DNA of 64,000 nt from Eutreptiella sp. 'Long Island Sound 2002' (Eukaryota; Euglenozoa; Euglenophyceae; Eutreptiales; Eutreptiaceae), in the NCBI GenBank assembly GCA_964036045.1, contig OZ038388.1, positions 6,184,058-6,248,057 on the forward strand, written 5' to 3'. Below, in pieces: positions 44,701 to 56,275 of the stretch; the stretch's first letter is position 1; every line of letters begins with the position of its first letter. Below the pieces are notes generated by a model, which worked only from the letters and a program-made list of their open reading frames with translations, ran no database searches and was not told the origin of the DNA. The position numbers were made by a program, and so were the translations under genes.

Positions 44701-45669
44701 TACCGGGCGGCACCGGGCGAGGCCCCCCAGGGGCCGCCGACGCCTCCGGACTGGCCCGACTCGAGCGATGAGGCCCGGTCCCGCAAACGGCGGCGCTCCC
44801 GCTCCCCCCCCGCACGGCACACTCGCCCACGGCGCCCACACTCCCACCGCGCCTCAACCACCCACTCGCGCCGCTCCCGCTCCCCGGGGTGCCACCACGA
44901 CCCCCCGGGACCCCGCTCCCGTCGCTCCCGCTCCCCCGGGCACCACCACGAGCGCCACCGCCGCCCCATGTCCGCCTCCCCCTCCCCCCACCGGCCAAAC
45001 AAGACCCGCACCCCCAGCCCCCGCCACCACCACTCCCGCTCCCCCCGACGCAGCCAGGCACGCCACTTCCGCCCCACGTCCACCTCCCCCTCCCCCCACA
45101 CGCCCCGCCGGGCTCCCCGTTCCCCCCGCCACCCGTACCCATCCACCACCCCCAGCCCCCGCCACCACCACTCCCGCTCCCCCAGACGCCACCGAGCGCG
45201 CCACCGCCGCCCCATGTCCACCTCCCCCTCCCGCTCCCCCCTCCGCCCGTACCCGTCCTCCACCCCCAGCCCCCGCCGCCGCCCCTCCCGCTCCCCCAGG
45301 CACCGCCACCCCCGCCACCACCGCAGGTCCACGTCCTCCCCCCGCCGCACCACGACCACGGGCACGGACCCCTCCCCCCCCCGGGCCCCCGCCCACCTCG
45401 CCTGGTGGTCTCCCCCCGCTCTGCAGGAGCTCCGCCGCTGGGTGAAGTGGGCCGGAGGAGCGGGAAGGCACGAAGGGGTGCACATGGTGCATGCCTTCGA
45501 GGAGGTGCGCACCCGCACCCCCGCAAACCCCAACGAGGCCGCCCCGGAGGCCATCATGCCGCAAGCGGCATGGGAGGCCCTCCTCCGCGATGCGGTCCAG
45601 GGCCTCCGCCCCCCCTACACCCCCCAAGCCCTCCGCCAGTGGCTCCAGGCCACCCACCCCCAGGCCTGA
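41759..45669 (+). CDS. Large Pro/His/RS-rich protein with a possible cysteine-peptidase-like region; one frameshift
   Basis: The protein sense begins at or before PLGWYRLQEDWTKLTVKALR (about 41995) and continues in one frame to about 43785, then in another to the stop at 45667-45669. First part: ordinary globular sequence with GHYYVIAATA (His at 42422) and KQSLTCGYHAIHRVLNRAG (Cys at 42797). The His-then-Q...CG order recalls Ulp1/C48-type peptidases, although the Q-C spacing is shorter than usual. Then a long Pro/Ser-rich linker; after the frame change, EVLLNLEPDPKPKPDPKPKP, a His/Pro/Tyr-rich tract, and many RRSRSPGHHH-type Arg/Ser repeats. It ends with a globular tail (LQELRRWVKWAGGAGR...QALRQWLQATHP). 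One base lost or gained near 43785 joins the frames; assembly error, mutation or a short intron are all possible. No family named. Confidence 0.5.
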
Positions 45670-47690
45670 ACCGCCGGCGCCCCCTCCCCACCCCGCCCCT
45701 CCCGCCACCACCACACCAGAAAGGGCCAGGACAAGGGCAACGGAAGGGCAAGGGGCATCAAGGAGCACTCAGGCAAGAGGGCACGGAAGGGCCCCAAGTG
45801 AGGGCAGGCACTCGCAGGGACAGGACGCCGGAAGCGATGCCACATGGGGGCAGGAAACCACCCAAGAACCAGGAAGGGGCGGGAGCGGGGACCAAGACAC
45901 GGAGGAAAAGGGCACCACGGCAGGCACCACGACCCACACCCAGGAAGGGCACACCACGAAGGGGGGACCAGCGCCGCCCCAGCCCCACCAAACACCCCAA
46001 CACACACCACCGAAGCAAACATCGGACGCCATGCGGATCACACCAGCGCACGCCCACCGGCCACCGGATACCACACGGAGAATGGAGGGCACACCTACAC
46101 GGGGCGAACGGGCCACACCCACAGAGGAAGCCGCAGGGAACGCCGCCGCACGGCGCACCACCATGCCCTCACCGCCAGGCAACGACCCCGGCCACCACAA
46201 AGGCCACCTCACAGGCACCGGAAGAGGACGAAGGCACGGCCGCGGCACCCACGACTAGGGACCGAAACCCCCAGAGGACACGGGACCAAGGCACAGGCCC
46301 CCAGGGAGGGCAACCCCACGGACCGTCACGCGAACGACCTACCCGACCCACCAGCCCGAGCGGCACGCCCAAGCCCCCACAGCACGGACCCACCGAGCCA
46401 CCCACACCTAACCGCACCCCCCAGCCACCAGCCAGCCACACTCCGGCCTGCACTCCGCACCACGACACAGGCCAGGCTGACCTCCACTGACCCACCGCGG
46501 CACCACGCGAGACCACAGCACACCGCCCCACAGCGCGCCACAGTGCAACGCGCCACAGCACGACGCGACGCGACGCGGCACAGAGCGGCACAGCACGACA
46601 CAACTGACCCTAACCTGAGGGACTAACCGAAGCCAGCCACCGCACACCCTGGAAGGCGCCGCGCCAGCACGCCACACACCAGCACCACAGGCCACACACG
46701 GGGCCACAGCGCGCCTGGCGACAACGGTGGCGGACCACCCAGAAGATTACAGCCGGCACCGCAGAGGGGAAAGGACACGAACAACCCCAGCCCTCTAACC
46801 CAAAACCACAAGCAGCCGCCTGGCGCGGCCGCCCAGCCGGCAGAGCCAGGACCTAACCCGGCAAGAAGGGGCGCCGAACCCACCGTGTACATAGCCCACC
46901 CGACCCATGGGGCCGGAACGCGGCCACACAGAACGCAACTGAAGACAGCAGCCCGGAAGACAACACTGAATGCAGGCCAGTGCGTGCGCCAGGCCAGGGA
47001 AGGCAGAGGGAGGAACAGGCAAGCCCCCCCCCCCAAAAAAAAAGGAGGGGGGAGGGGGAAAAGGCACGAAAACAGCCCACAGCCGCCAAACCGCCCGCCA
47101 ACACCACCACAGGCGGCCAAACCCCCCCCCAGAAGGCACCGAAGACAGGACCCCAACAGAGGCACAGGGGGACCACCCACCCAAAACCGGCAACACCAAG
47201 CCAGTAACAGCGGCCCACGGGGAAAAGGGACACCGAAACGAAAAAAAAAAAAAAAGAGAGCCACCAGCCGAGCCCAAAAGAAAGGGGATGGAGGGACAGC
47301 GACCACAAAGCCCGGAAAAAAAAAAAGAAAAAACCAAAGCGCAAAAAAACACCCCGACAACCCAGCCAAGAAGAGCTGGGCACAGCCGAGACCCGGGCCC
47401 AGCACACACGCCCACACCGCACGCCGGAACCGGAAACGGCGGGGGGCAAGCGGGGCGCCCACGAAACCACACACGTCCCAAAAGCAGGCCAAATCCGAAG
47501 CCCAACCACGAACACCACAAACAGCCGACACTAGAGGGACAACACCACAAACCGTGCCCAAACACACCCACCCAAGACCCCAGCCAGGACTGGCGGGGTT
47601 AACAAAACCCACACCCAACCGCCAACCGGACCCAAACACAAACACCACACAACAGTAGGAAACCCAGTGCCCACAGCCCGGGCACTGAGG
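45670..47690. other. T-depleted block without recognised gene
   Basis: The + strand is made almost wholly of A, C and G; T is rare over 2 kb and beyond the coding frame. This removes TAA, TAG and TGA, so long frames open on the + strand, and the minus strand also reads as Trp/Cys/Gly/Phe-rich frames. None has the look of a protein. It includes A-runs and C-runs near 47030 and 47240-47330. Confidence 0.6.
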
Positions 47691-48140
47691 CAGCCCGTGC
47701 CATGCAGGTGACCCGGCCAAACGAGATCCGGAGACCGGGGGTAAGGCTGCATCCTAAGGCCTGCGCTGCTTTGGGACTCGAGGCGGAGCGTGCGACACCC
47801 AAGCGCCTCGGAACCCTAGTACCAAGAACGTGCATGCATGCCTTGGGAACGGGATACGCCAGGAAGTCCGGTGAACCCCTAGGGTTCCGCCCAAAGGAGG
47901 GGACGTGCGCAAGCACGGGGGCACACCCTCCCGGCGAGACAAGCATGTCACGCTGGCGGCGATCAGCCCTCCCGGCGCTGCCCGGGGCCGCTTTGTTGGG
48001 GGCCAACAGTCAGGTCTAGCGGGAAGTAAGCCGCCTCCCCTCTTCACGCGCGGAGCCTCTTCCTGTTCGTCACAGGGGCGACGCCAGGGGGAACCATGGG
48101 GCGCCTCTCCACGACCGAGTGCACCTACCTACCTACCTAC
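47691..48140. other. Spacer before the second 22-bp array
   Basis: Composition returns to normal. The final bases are (CTAC)n just before the array. No gene recognised. Confidence 0.45.
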
Positions 48141-49250
48141 CTGCACGCACGCACTGTGCACACTGCACGCACCCATTGTGCACGCTGCACGCACGCATTG
48201 TGCACGCTGCACGCACGCACTGTGTCAGCTGCACGCACCCACCGTGCACACTGCACGCACGCACTGTGCATGCTGCACGCACGCACTGTGCCCGCTGCAC
48301 GCACCCACCGTGCACACTGCACGCACGCACTGTGCATGCTGCACGCACGCACTGTGCACACTGCACGCACGCACTGTGCACACTGCACGCACGCACTGTG
48401 CATGCTGCACGCACGCACTGTGCACACTGCACGCACGCACTGTGCACACTGCACGCACGCATTGTGCACGCTGCACGCACACATCGTGCACGCTGCACGC
48501 ACGCACCCACTGTGCACACTGCACGCACGCACCCACCGTGCACACTGCACGCACGCACTGTGCATGCTGCACGCACGCACTGTGCCCGCTGCACGCACCC
48601 ACCGTGCACACTGCACGCACGCACTGTGCACACTGCACGCACGCACTGTGCACACTGCACGCACGCGCTGTGCATGCTGCACGCACGCACTGTGCACACT
48701 GCACGCAGGCACTGTGCACACTGCACGCACGCATTGTGCACGCTGCACGCACACATCGTGCACGCTGCACGCACGCACCCACTGTGCACACTGCACGCAC
48801 GCACCCACTGTGCACACTGCACGCACGCATTGTGCACGCTGCACGCACGCACCCACTGTGCACACTGCATGCACGCACGCACTGTGCACACTGCACGCAC
48901 GCATTGTGCACGCTGCACGCACGCACCCACTGTGCACACTGCACGCACGCACCCGCTGTGCACACTGCACGCACGCATTGTGCACGCTGCACGCACGCAC
49001 CCACTGTGCACACTGCATGCACGCAAGCACTGTGCACACTGCACCCACGCATTGTGCACGCTGCACGCACGCACTGTGCACGCTGCACGCACGCACTGTG
49101 CACACTGCACGCACGCACTGTGCACGCTGCACGCACCCACTGTGCACACTGCACACACGCACTGTACACGCTGCACGCACCCATTGTGCACACTGCACGC
49201 ACGCATTGTGCACGCTGCACGCACGCATTGTGCACAGTGCACGCACTACC
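48141..49250. repeat. 22-bp tandem repeat array B (about 50 units)
   Basis: Same unit as array A, longer by about 270 bp. The right-hand edge (GCACAGTGCACGCACTACC) is identical to array A, so the two were duplicated together with what follows. Confidence 0.95.
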
Positions 49251-50014
49251 TGCTGACATCATAGATGTTAACAAGACATAGAGTTGTGGTGCTCTTGCCT
49301 TCACACTTGCTGCATTATCCTCCAAGCTTGGGCCCAGCTTACGTGCTTCAGATCCCCCCTGAACCTATATTCCTGCTCCGTGTGGCTGCTCTCCAAATAT
49401 ATGGGTTTCATTCTGGGGGATGGGCGAGGGTACTTTAATGGATCCTCACCCGATAGAGCAAAACATTCAAGCTCTCAATGATGGGGAACATAATCTCAAA
49501 CTGCACGCACCGTGTTCTATAATCGGGCTGCGTTCCCTGCCTGGTGCATTGTATTGGTACGGCCATCCAGGGCTCATTTTGGGGCGATTCCACTGGCTGT
49601 GACGTCATGGGTTTCGATTCTGACTTCGCCACATACTCCAGCCAACTGGCCACGCTGCTCATTGCATACCTGACGTATCTGATCGTGTTTTCTACGGTGC
49701 CAAAGTGGGAATACGTCGCGCTTGTGGGATTGGCCATCTTTGTGCTCTCTGGTCTGATTTCAATGCTCCCCCTCATTGGGGTGGCCTCTTATGTCATGTA
49801 CGATGGGTTCTGTTACATTGATTACCGAGATGTTACAAACTGCGTCTTGTGGCTGCTGATCATGGTTCCATGTGTGTTCGGTGTCCTGCTCCTCTATGTT
49901 CAGATCTACAAGCGGAGTGGTTTGTCAAAGACAGTCCGCTTCGGTCTTCTCGGCTTTTGGTTTGTTTTCCTTTGCGGGTGGGTCCTTGGGATCCCACTGA
50001 TTGGCTTCGAGTAA
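49251..50014 (+). CDS. GPCR-like exon, copy 2
   Basis: Near-identical to copy 1 (offset about 8221 bp) and longer: after GGCTTTTGG it continues FVFLCGWVLGIPLIGFE and stops at TAA 50012-50014. The open part from 49544 has 156 codons with three or four hydrophobic helices and the two Cys noted for copy 1. The acceptor seen in copy 1 (ATAATCAG) is ATAATCGG here. This copy keeps the natural end, so copy 1 is the rearranged one. Receptor function is inferred only from the pattern of helices and Cys. Confidence 0.45.
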
Positions 50015-50837
50015 GAAAAGGTCACTGCCATGTCTTTCTTGGAGGGCTTGATCCAGGCCAAGCCCCCCTTAAAACCCTTTTGTTGATGCTAAGACAAACT
50101 TAAGTGTTTTTATCTCTCTTTTGTTGCCTAAAGTACACTTTCTCAAAGTAACTAGGGTTGTGACCCTAGCCCCCCATGAAGTTCACCCCTACCACTCAAC
50201 TGAGCAGAGGTAGCTTCCTGCATGGAGGATATACCGAAATAAAACAGGCATTTCATGCTTTAGGCCTTGGAGGTTAAGCCTAGTGGTCTCCCACCCCAAG
50301 ACCCCTATACTCAATTGTTTCTACCACTTATTGTTGTCCTACTTTGTAACTGTTTCTGAATTCAGTTGCTTGGCCAAGTCATTTTCTGTGTGGTCCTGAC
50401 ATCTATGCCCCACATTCCTAACCAGCACCATTACACCCAAAAGAGTGCACATGAAGTGCCTAATGTAACCTCTGAGGCAAGAGTCAGACCAATTTTCATA
50501 TAAAATCTTTTGTATTATCCATTTGTGATTGAATCTATGTGTATAAACCTGGTTTGTCTATCTGCAGCCCTTCTGTGTTACACTGGATTCCAAAACCAAT
50601 CATTGATTCGATCCACATCCTGTTCTTGCTCTACTTGCTGCTTTGGTTTGGGTTTTCAACTACAGAACCTGCAGGACATCATCAAAATATCTAGGGCATA
50701 AATCAAGGACATCTTTTCGGTAGCAGAGACAGTCCCTTGTGACCTTTTGAACCGACCCTGATAAGAAGTGCAGCACAAAAGCTCAACAACAAGTTCATCA
50801 TGTCCACGCCAAGCGTCAGGACCTGGCCCATCAGAAC
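50015..50837. other. AT-richer region after the GPCR-like exon
   Basis: Possible 3' untranslated region followed by intergenic DNA. No gene or repeat recognised. Confidence 0.4.
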
Positions 50838-51344
50838 TAAAGAAGGTCCCTACCAGGACCGGCCCCCGCTGTGCCCCTTCCGCCTGTCACCCCTGCTGAC
50901 TTGCTCCTGATCAACGATTGCATTTCTCAAAATCCTCGAAGTCCAGGGTCCAAAATCCAAAAATATAGAAAATAAAATCCTCCTTCAACCCTGAATAGCA
51001 ACCAGATCCAACAAATACAGCAATAACCCAATTCACAATCCAAATCAGGCTGCGGGCTTCCGTTCAGCACACCGGTATTCCCACGGTGGCGGGCATGTAC
51101 AAGAATTGCACCAAGGAAGAAAGCCCTGAAATTGGCATATGAACACAAATAAAGCAAAGTTGGGGAAAGAGGTAAACATACACATTTACAGCCATAAACC
51201 CCTCATTCTCTGGACTCAAGACCTTCCCTTGACTCACCAACATATTGCCCTGAACCAGGTCAAATGAGATGGCTGAATGCCATGTGTCACAAGTCATTAC
51301 ACAAACCCCAAAAATGTGTTCACTCCCAAGCCTCTAAATCCTAG
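50838..51344 (-). repeat. 507-bp direct repeat, left copy (3' LTR candidate of retroelement 2)
   Basis: Begins TAAAGAAGGTCCCTACC and ends CCTCTAAATCCTAG. The match at 61688-62194 has the same length with only a few substitutions. Together they flank the minus-strand gag-pol. The ends do not show TG...CA. Confidence 0.75.
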
Positions 51345-53596
51345 CCCAATAGGGGAGGTGACGTGTCATGGACTAGGATGGCACTCAGGACCATGCCCCA
51401 CCCTGACATAACCTTGGTTGGACTTGGAATCGAATGGGCTTAGAGAAATGACCTATGAGTTTGAACTCATAACATGCCACAAAACTGCCAATTCACACCA
51501 TATTGGCCATATATCACATATATGCTCAAAATTGAAGTTACCACTTATCCGAAGGCTCAAAGCATGCATGGAATCGAAGTCTAATATTCATGGAGGATAT
51601 AGACCAAAGGTCAATGCCCATGTACATCCCCACTATACCCTCGAAACCCCTTCGGATATGGGCGCCACGCACTGCCCAAGTCAGCCCATGATCTTGAGAC
51701 CAATTCTTGTAATCCTTCGTGCGCCAAGCCAAATGGAGTACGCGATCCGGCATATGGTGGTGTTCAACTCCAAAGCATATGCCAACATATGAACAACATA
51801 CCATGGTTCGACTCTCCATAGGCTTCTTGCTGCTCGCCGACCAGGTAAGTACACAAAACGCAAAAATGAGCATAAAATGAGGTCAAAAGCATGAAAATAT
51901 GACCAAATACAAAGTTGTCATGATAATATATCTCTATGCTCACCCATGATATCCACTCATGGTTCAATACACAAATGATTGGAACCATTTGCGAACAATT
52001 CCCACACTTGGATCCCCAATCAGACGCATGGAGATACCTTCGCCACTCGTATCTACATGCCCCATGAAAATGGGAGTGCACTCATGGATCTCTTTGCCAA
52101 ACATACCATGAGCAATACATATGCGGTAGACTTAGTCTAGCGCTTTGAATCCCACAATTGGGACATGGGCAAAACCCTTGTCACGTGTGGCTCCCCATCT
52201 CTTCGGCCACACGTAGATATATAACATGGGCGTGAGCATATCAAGACATATACCATGCATATAAAACATACCCTCAAAAGTGGCTCCCACCATGATATGC
52301 CATGTCCCTCCATGGACATAGCCTCACGTTAAAAATGCGTAGGAACCCAAGGAAAGTATCTATGCAACCCCAACACTCATGCGGTACACTCGAAAGTCGC
52401 ATTAAAATATTCGGTTGCACGGTCCAAGAGTTATATATCACTTTATACCCTCTTGACCATTATCCCTTGCAACACCGGGCATGTGTACGCACCAAAGGCG
52501 TTTGATGCTTCCTAAATTAAGTTGAGACCAAGGCGCTTGCAACGCAACCTTCCTTATTCTCTTTCCTCACACTCGCTCGTAGATATGGCCCTTCAAAGTG
52601 GTGCCACGATTCACTTTTGTTTCCCTGATATCTCCAAGTCAAATGCGTGGCAAGTATAAGGGAAACCTGATTCGGGCATAGGGAAAAGAGTATGACCACT
52701 CGACGAAGTGGGAATCAATTGCGGCGATGTCGAAGTCGAAAATCCGATTTCGACATCGCGAAAAATTCAGAATAAAATTTCGAGTGCTTATTTAGAAAAT
52801 TGCGGAAGCAACGAACCCTTTACAGATGAAATCTGACCCTTCATCGGGGTTTCCGCCAAAATATCTGGAAATAACAGTTAACCAATCGGTTACCGCAAAA
52901 TCGCGAGCCAACTGACAGTCGCCGATACATTGACCATCAGAACGAAAGGCTGAAAAATTACGGAAACATTATGATAATAAAACCCTGTTGATTCCTGATA
53001 TTCTGATATATAAATCTCCGCTGGCGGCGCCTCGGTACTGAATGTGGCCGCTCATAGCCGGAATGGCCAAACCCATCACACTATCACATCGGGTTAGGTC
53101 AGGTGGATGGGAGAGTATGATATCAGCCAATGGCGGCTTGCCGGCACATAGATACACACCCCAAGTGACCCCAAGATGGCCACGGGGGTCCGAACCGGCT
53201 TCACCCCCCTTCTCAGAGCGTTGTTACCGCTCGGAAGTCATTGAAGAGAGGACGGGAGGACCCCAATGGGCTCCAACCCCCCCCTCCATGTCCCAAGGAC
53301 ACATGGAGGCCCCACACACGTCGTAGGCGTCCCCCATGCCTCAAGGGAGGGGTGAGGACACTGAGAATTGGTGTCCTACGCCATATCCGGTCTCCTCTTG
53401 ATCTACAACATGGACCAAGGGGATCAAATATAGAAAAACGTCGTCGGTCGACCTAAATAAGTATACCACAATGAAATATATATGTGGAGATCGAGGGAAG
53501 GGGGTATATGGCCAATCAAGGCCGAAAAATCCCCGGATGAACGCCCTCACCCGTCTCCTCAATCACAGAAACAAACAAAATGCCAAGGGGGATCCA
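51345..53596. other. Retroelement 2, 3' non-coding region
   Basis: Between the pol stop and the left 507-bp repeat. It contains short AT-rich and CATATG-rich phrases, a TCGAAATCGG inverted repeat near 52730-52765, and a C-rich stretch at 53200-53330. No second gene (such as env) is seen. No purine-rich tract lies next to the repeat on the element's strand. Confidence 0.45.
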
Positions 53597-56236
53597 TTAT
53601 GGTGCTACAGCAGCTACCAAGTGGACCAACACGTCCTTGACATCCAAAGAAATGTTCTTTTTCTTCAGGTAGTCCATCCAGACCGTCGTGTACCTCGGCA
53701 CAAAACTGCTCGGAGGCTCCCACGAGTCCCTGGATGCGGCAAATCCCTTCCAACGGACTTTATAAAGCCTCCCCCCAGGCGTCCCCGGGTCCGGCTTGTC
53801 CGCCAGGATTCTCTCGGCGGTGAAGTCGTCGTCCTCACCCTCGTCGTCCGAGTCCACATCGCCGGCCGTGAACTCGAAGGTGACGGGACCTCCACTGGGG
53901 TCTGGTGCTCGGGGACGAAGCTGGGTATGGTCGCGGTCCAGGATCTTGTTATCCCCCACACGAACCGCATACACATCCTGCCCGACCTTCCGCACGATTA
54001 CCCCCGGCACATACCAAGATGCCTGCCGATGCCTGGACAGGACATCCTTGTGGTGCCGCTCCACCCACACGGTGTCTTGGAGAGCATACTTCTGGACTTT
54101 TCCCTGTTTGAAGTACTTGGCCCTCTTGTCATGCTCGTCCTGTAGTGCCTTGCACACCTTGGCCGCCGTGTCGTCCGCCTCAGCTATCATGGTGTTCGCA
54201 TCCCTGGCCACTTTGCCATGGTTCAACCACGGGAGAGTGCGTGACACTCGATCCCGTAGGAACAGGATGCGATGGGGCGACAGTCCAGTGGGCCCCGGAA
54301 GGTCGTGATACGCTTGGAGTACCCTCCACAGCGAATTGTACCAATTCCGGCCCGGTTCGTCGATGTGCAGCTGGCGGAACTTCTCGAACATCTGCCGCCC
54401 GGCCACCTCAGCCCGGCCATTCGACCGGCTGTGGTACGCCACGGTCTTGGCGTGCCAAATCCCCATGTGCTTGCACATCGTCTTGAACCACGTCCCCACG
54501 AATTGACTGCCCCGATCGCTGCAGATGACAGCTGGGACATCAAAAATCGTCAGCCAATGCCTGATCATGGCATTAGCGACGGTCTTGGCCTGCAGCCCCA
54601 CTCCATGCTTGTCCTTCTTGTCCTTCTTCTTGGACTTCTTGCCAGGGACCGCCACGATATACCCACTGTGCCTATCCACCGCCAGGATGACACAGTCATA
54701 GGTCTCTCCTTCCACGGTGACCTCAGGCATGGCGAATACATCCATGGCCACGGACCGCATAGGGGCCTCCGGTATAGCCGTATACACCGGGTTGCCCGCT
54801 GTGGAGTGGTTGGGGCTCTTCGTGGCCCGACACACGGCACAATCTCTGCAGTACCTATCCAGGATGGCGTAGTACCCCGGAGGGAACTTGAAACGCCACT
54901 CCAGGTCCTGCTGCATCTTGTCTCGGCCAGGGTGCATGAGCTGGGCGTTGTGCCAATGGTCGATGAGCTCCTCCACTCGGTTTTCGGGCACAAGCAGCTT
55001 GTCCTTGAGGAACAACTTGTCGCCATCCTCGGTCAAGCCCTCGGGCCATTCGTCGTCCGACGGGGCGCTCACGGCATTCCAGTACTTGCTCCAGTGCTCG
55101 GATGCCACATAGTCATCCGACCAGTCCTCTGTGAGCACCGACCTGACTAGCTCTACAGGGGCCACCATCCATTGCTCGAGGGTTTCCTCTCGAATAGCTT
55201 GGACGCGGGCACCCCGGAACTTGGCCAAGTCCGTACGGTTTGCCATCACCACAAAGCACTTGACCCCCTCTTGCTCCATGGCCTTCTCCATCTCGATGAT
55301 GCGCTTGGCCTCCTCGGTCTGCTCGGCGTCCCCATGGCTGGATATGTCCATCCAAGCCTTGCCCGCGGGGTAGGCCCATCGACTGAGGCAATCTGCCACA
55401 GTGTCGTCCTTCCCCAGGACGTATACAACGCTGAGGTTGAACTTGGCGAACGTCTCATGCCATCGGGCCCTCCTTGCCGCCGGTCCCGAGGGGGTGTCGA
55501 CGTGCTCCTTGTGCCAGCTCTGCAAGGACTGATGGTCCGTACAAACCACCACCGGTTGCAATCCGATGTGGCCAGACCACTTCCTGAGCGCACAAACAAT
55601 GGCGTACGTCTCCTTCTCCCTCGCGGTCAAGGTGCGGCGTTGGCCCTCGGCCAGGATCCGGCTCCAGAACGCCACGGGTACATGTGACCCGTCGTCTCGG
55701 ATCTGCTCTAGGACTGCCCCGACAGCATAGTCCGAGGCGTCCGTCCGTAGCACGAATCCCTTGTCCGGGTCCACCAGGAATAGCCCCAGTTGCCCCAGGA
55801 GTCGCTCCTTCAGGCGGCTGAACGCATCTTCGGCCTCAGGGGTCCAAGCAAGCTTCTTCTTGCTCCCCTTCCGGCCATCGAACTTGCCCACTTGCAGCAT
55901 CTTGTGCAGGTGCCCCGACAGTTCTGCATACATCCGGACATAGCCCGAATAGTAGTTGCAGAACCCCATGAAGGATCGGAGTTCGCTGATGGTCTGGGGC
56001 TTCTCCCAGTGATGCAGGGACGCCAGCTTCCCAGGCATGGGACGGCGTTGCCCGTGACCAACCACGTGACCCGCAAACTCCACTTCCTTCACGAAGAGTG
56101 AGGCTTTGGTGGGCTTGCACACCATGTTGTGCTTGTCCAACTCGCTGAGCACTCGGCGCAGATCCTTCTCATGCGCGTCGATGAGCTCTTCCTCAGTCAT
56201 GTTCTCCGTGCCAGACCCGATGATGATGTCATCCAC
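53597..56236 (-). CDS. Retroelement 2 Pol, C-terminal part: RT end, RNase H, integrase, chromodomain
   Basis: 879 residues after the amber codon at 56276; the frame is the same. RT end: FVDDIII just before. RNase H: DASDYAVGAVLEQ, AREKETYAIV, TDHQSLQ and DDTVADCLSRW. Integrase: zinc finger HWHNAQLMHPGRD...CRDCAVC; DDE core with VILAVDRHSGYIVAVPG, VICSDRGSQFVGT and NGRAEVAGRQMFEKF. C-terminal: KHKD-type basic part, VPGVIVRKVGQDVYAVRVGD, then a chromodomain-like AERILADKPD...LYKVRWKGFAASRDSWEPPS. This order (RH-IN-chromodomain) defines a chromovirus of the Ty3/Gypsy group. A chromodomain would guide insertion to marked chromatin. It is intact to the TAG stop and only slightly shifted in sequence from retroelement 1 where they overlap. 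Confidence 0.92.
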   Translation of the reverse strand: MDDIIIGSGTENMTEEELIDAHEKDLRRVLSELDKHNMVCKPTKASLFVKEVEFAGHVVGHGQRRPMPGKLASLHHWEKPQTISELRSFMGFCNYYSGYVRMYAELSGHLHKMLQVGKFDGRKGSKKKLAWTPEAEDAFSRLKERLLGQLGLFLVDPDKGFVLRTDASDYAVGAVLEQIRDDGSHVPVAFWSRILAEGQRRTLTAREKETYAIVCALRKWSGHIGLQPVVVCTDHQSLQSWHKEHVDTPSGPAARRARWHETFAKFNLSVVYVLGKDDTVADCLSRWAYPAGKAWMDISSHGDAEQTEEAKRIIEMEKAMEQEGVKCFVVMANRTDLAKFRGARVQAIREETLEQWMVAPVELVRSVLTEDWSDDYVASEHWSKYWNAVSAPSDDEWPEGLTEDGDKLFLKDKLLVPENRVEELIDHWHNAQLMHPGRDKMQQDLEWRFKFPPGYYAILDRYCRDCAVCRATKSPNHSTAGNPVYTAIPEAPMRSVAMDVFAMPEVTVEGETYDCVILAVDRHSGYIVAVPGKKSKKKDKKDKHGVGLQAKTVANAMIRHWLTIFDVPAVICSDRGSQFVGTWFKTMCKHMGIWHAKTVAYHSRSNGRAEVAGRQMFEKFRQLHIDEPGRNWYNSLWRVLQAYHDLPGPTGLSPHRILFLRDRVSRTLPWLNHGKVARDANTMIAEADDTAAKVCKALQDEHDKRAKYFKQGKVQKYALQDTVWVERHHKDVLSRHRQASWYVPGVIVRKVGQDVYAVRVGDNKILDRDHTQLRPRAPDPSGGPVTFEFTAGDVDSDDEGEDDDFTAERILADKPDPGTPGGRLYKVRWKGFAASRDSWEPPSSFVPRYTTVWMDYLKKKNISLDVKDVLVHLVAAVAP

Positions 56237-56275
56237 GAAGGGGTCGGCACAGTCCCGGACAGGACCGAGTAGGTC

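Noticed and set aside
46623-47720. 365-codon minus-strand frame rich in Trp, Cys, Gly and Phe
   Set aside because: It mirrors the T-poor + strand; no domain and no codon pattern of a gene.
54145-55687. Plus-strand frames across retroelement 2 pol
   Set aside because: They are the antisense of the conserved integrase and RNase H code.
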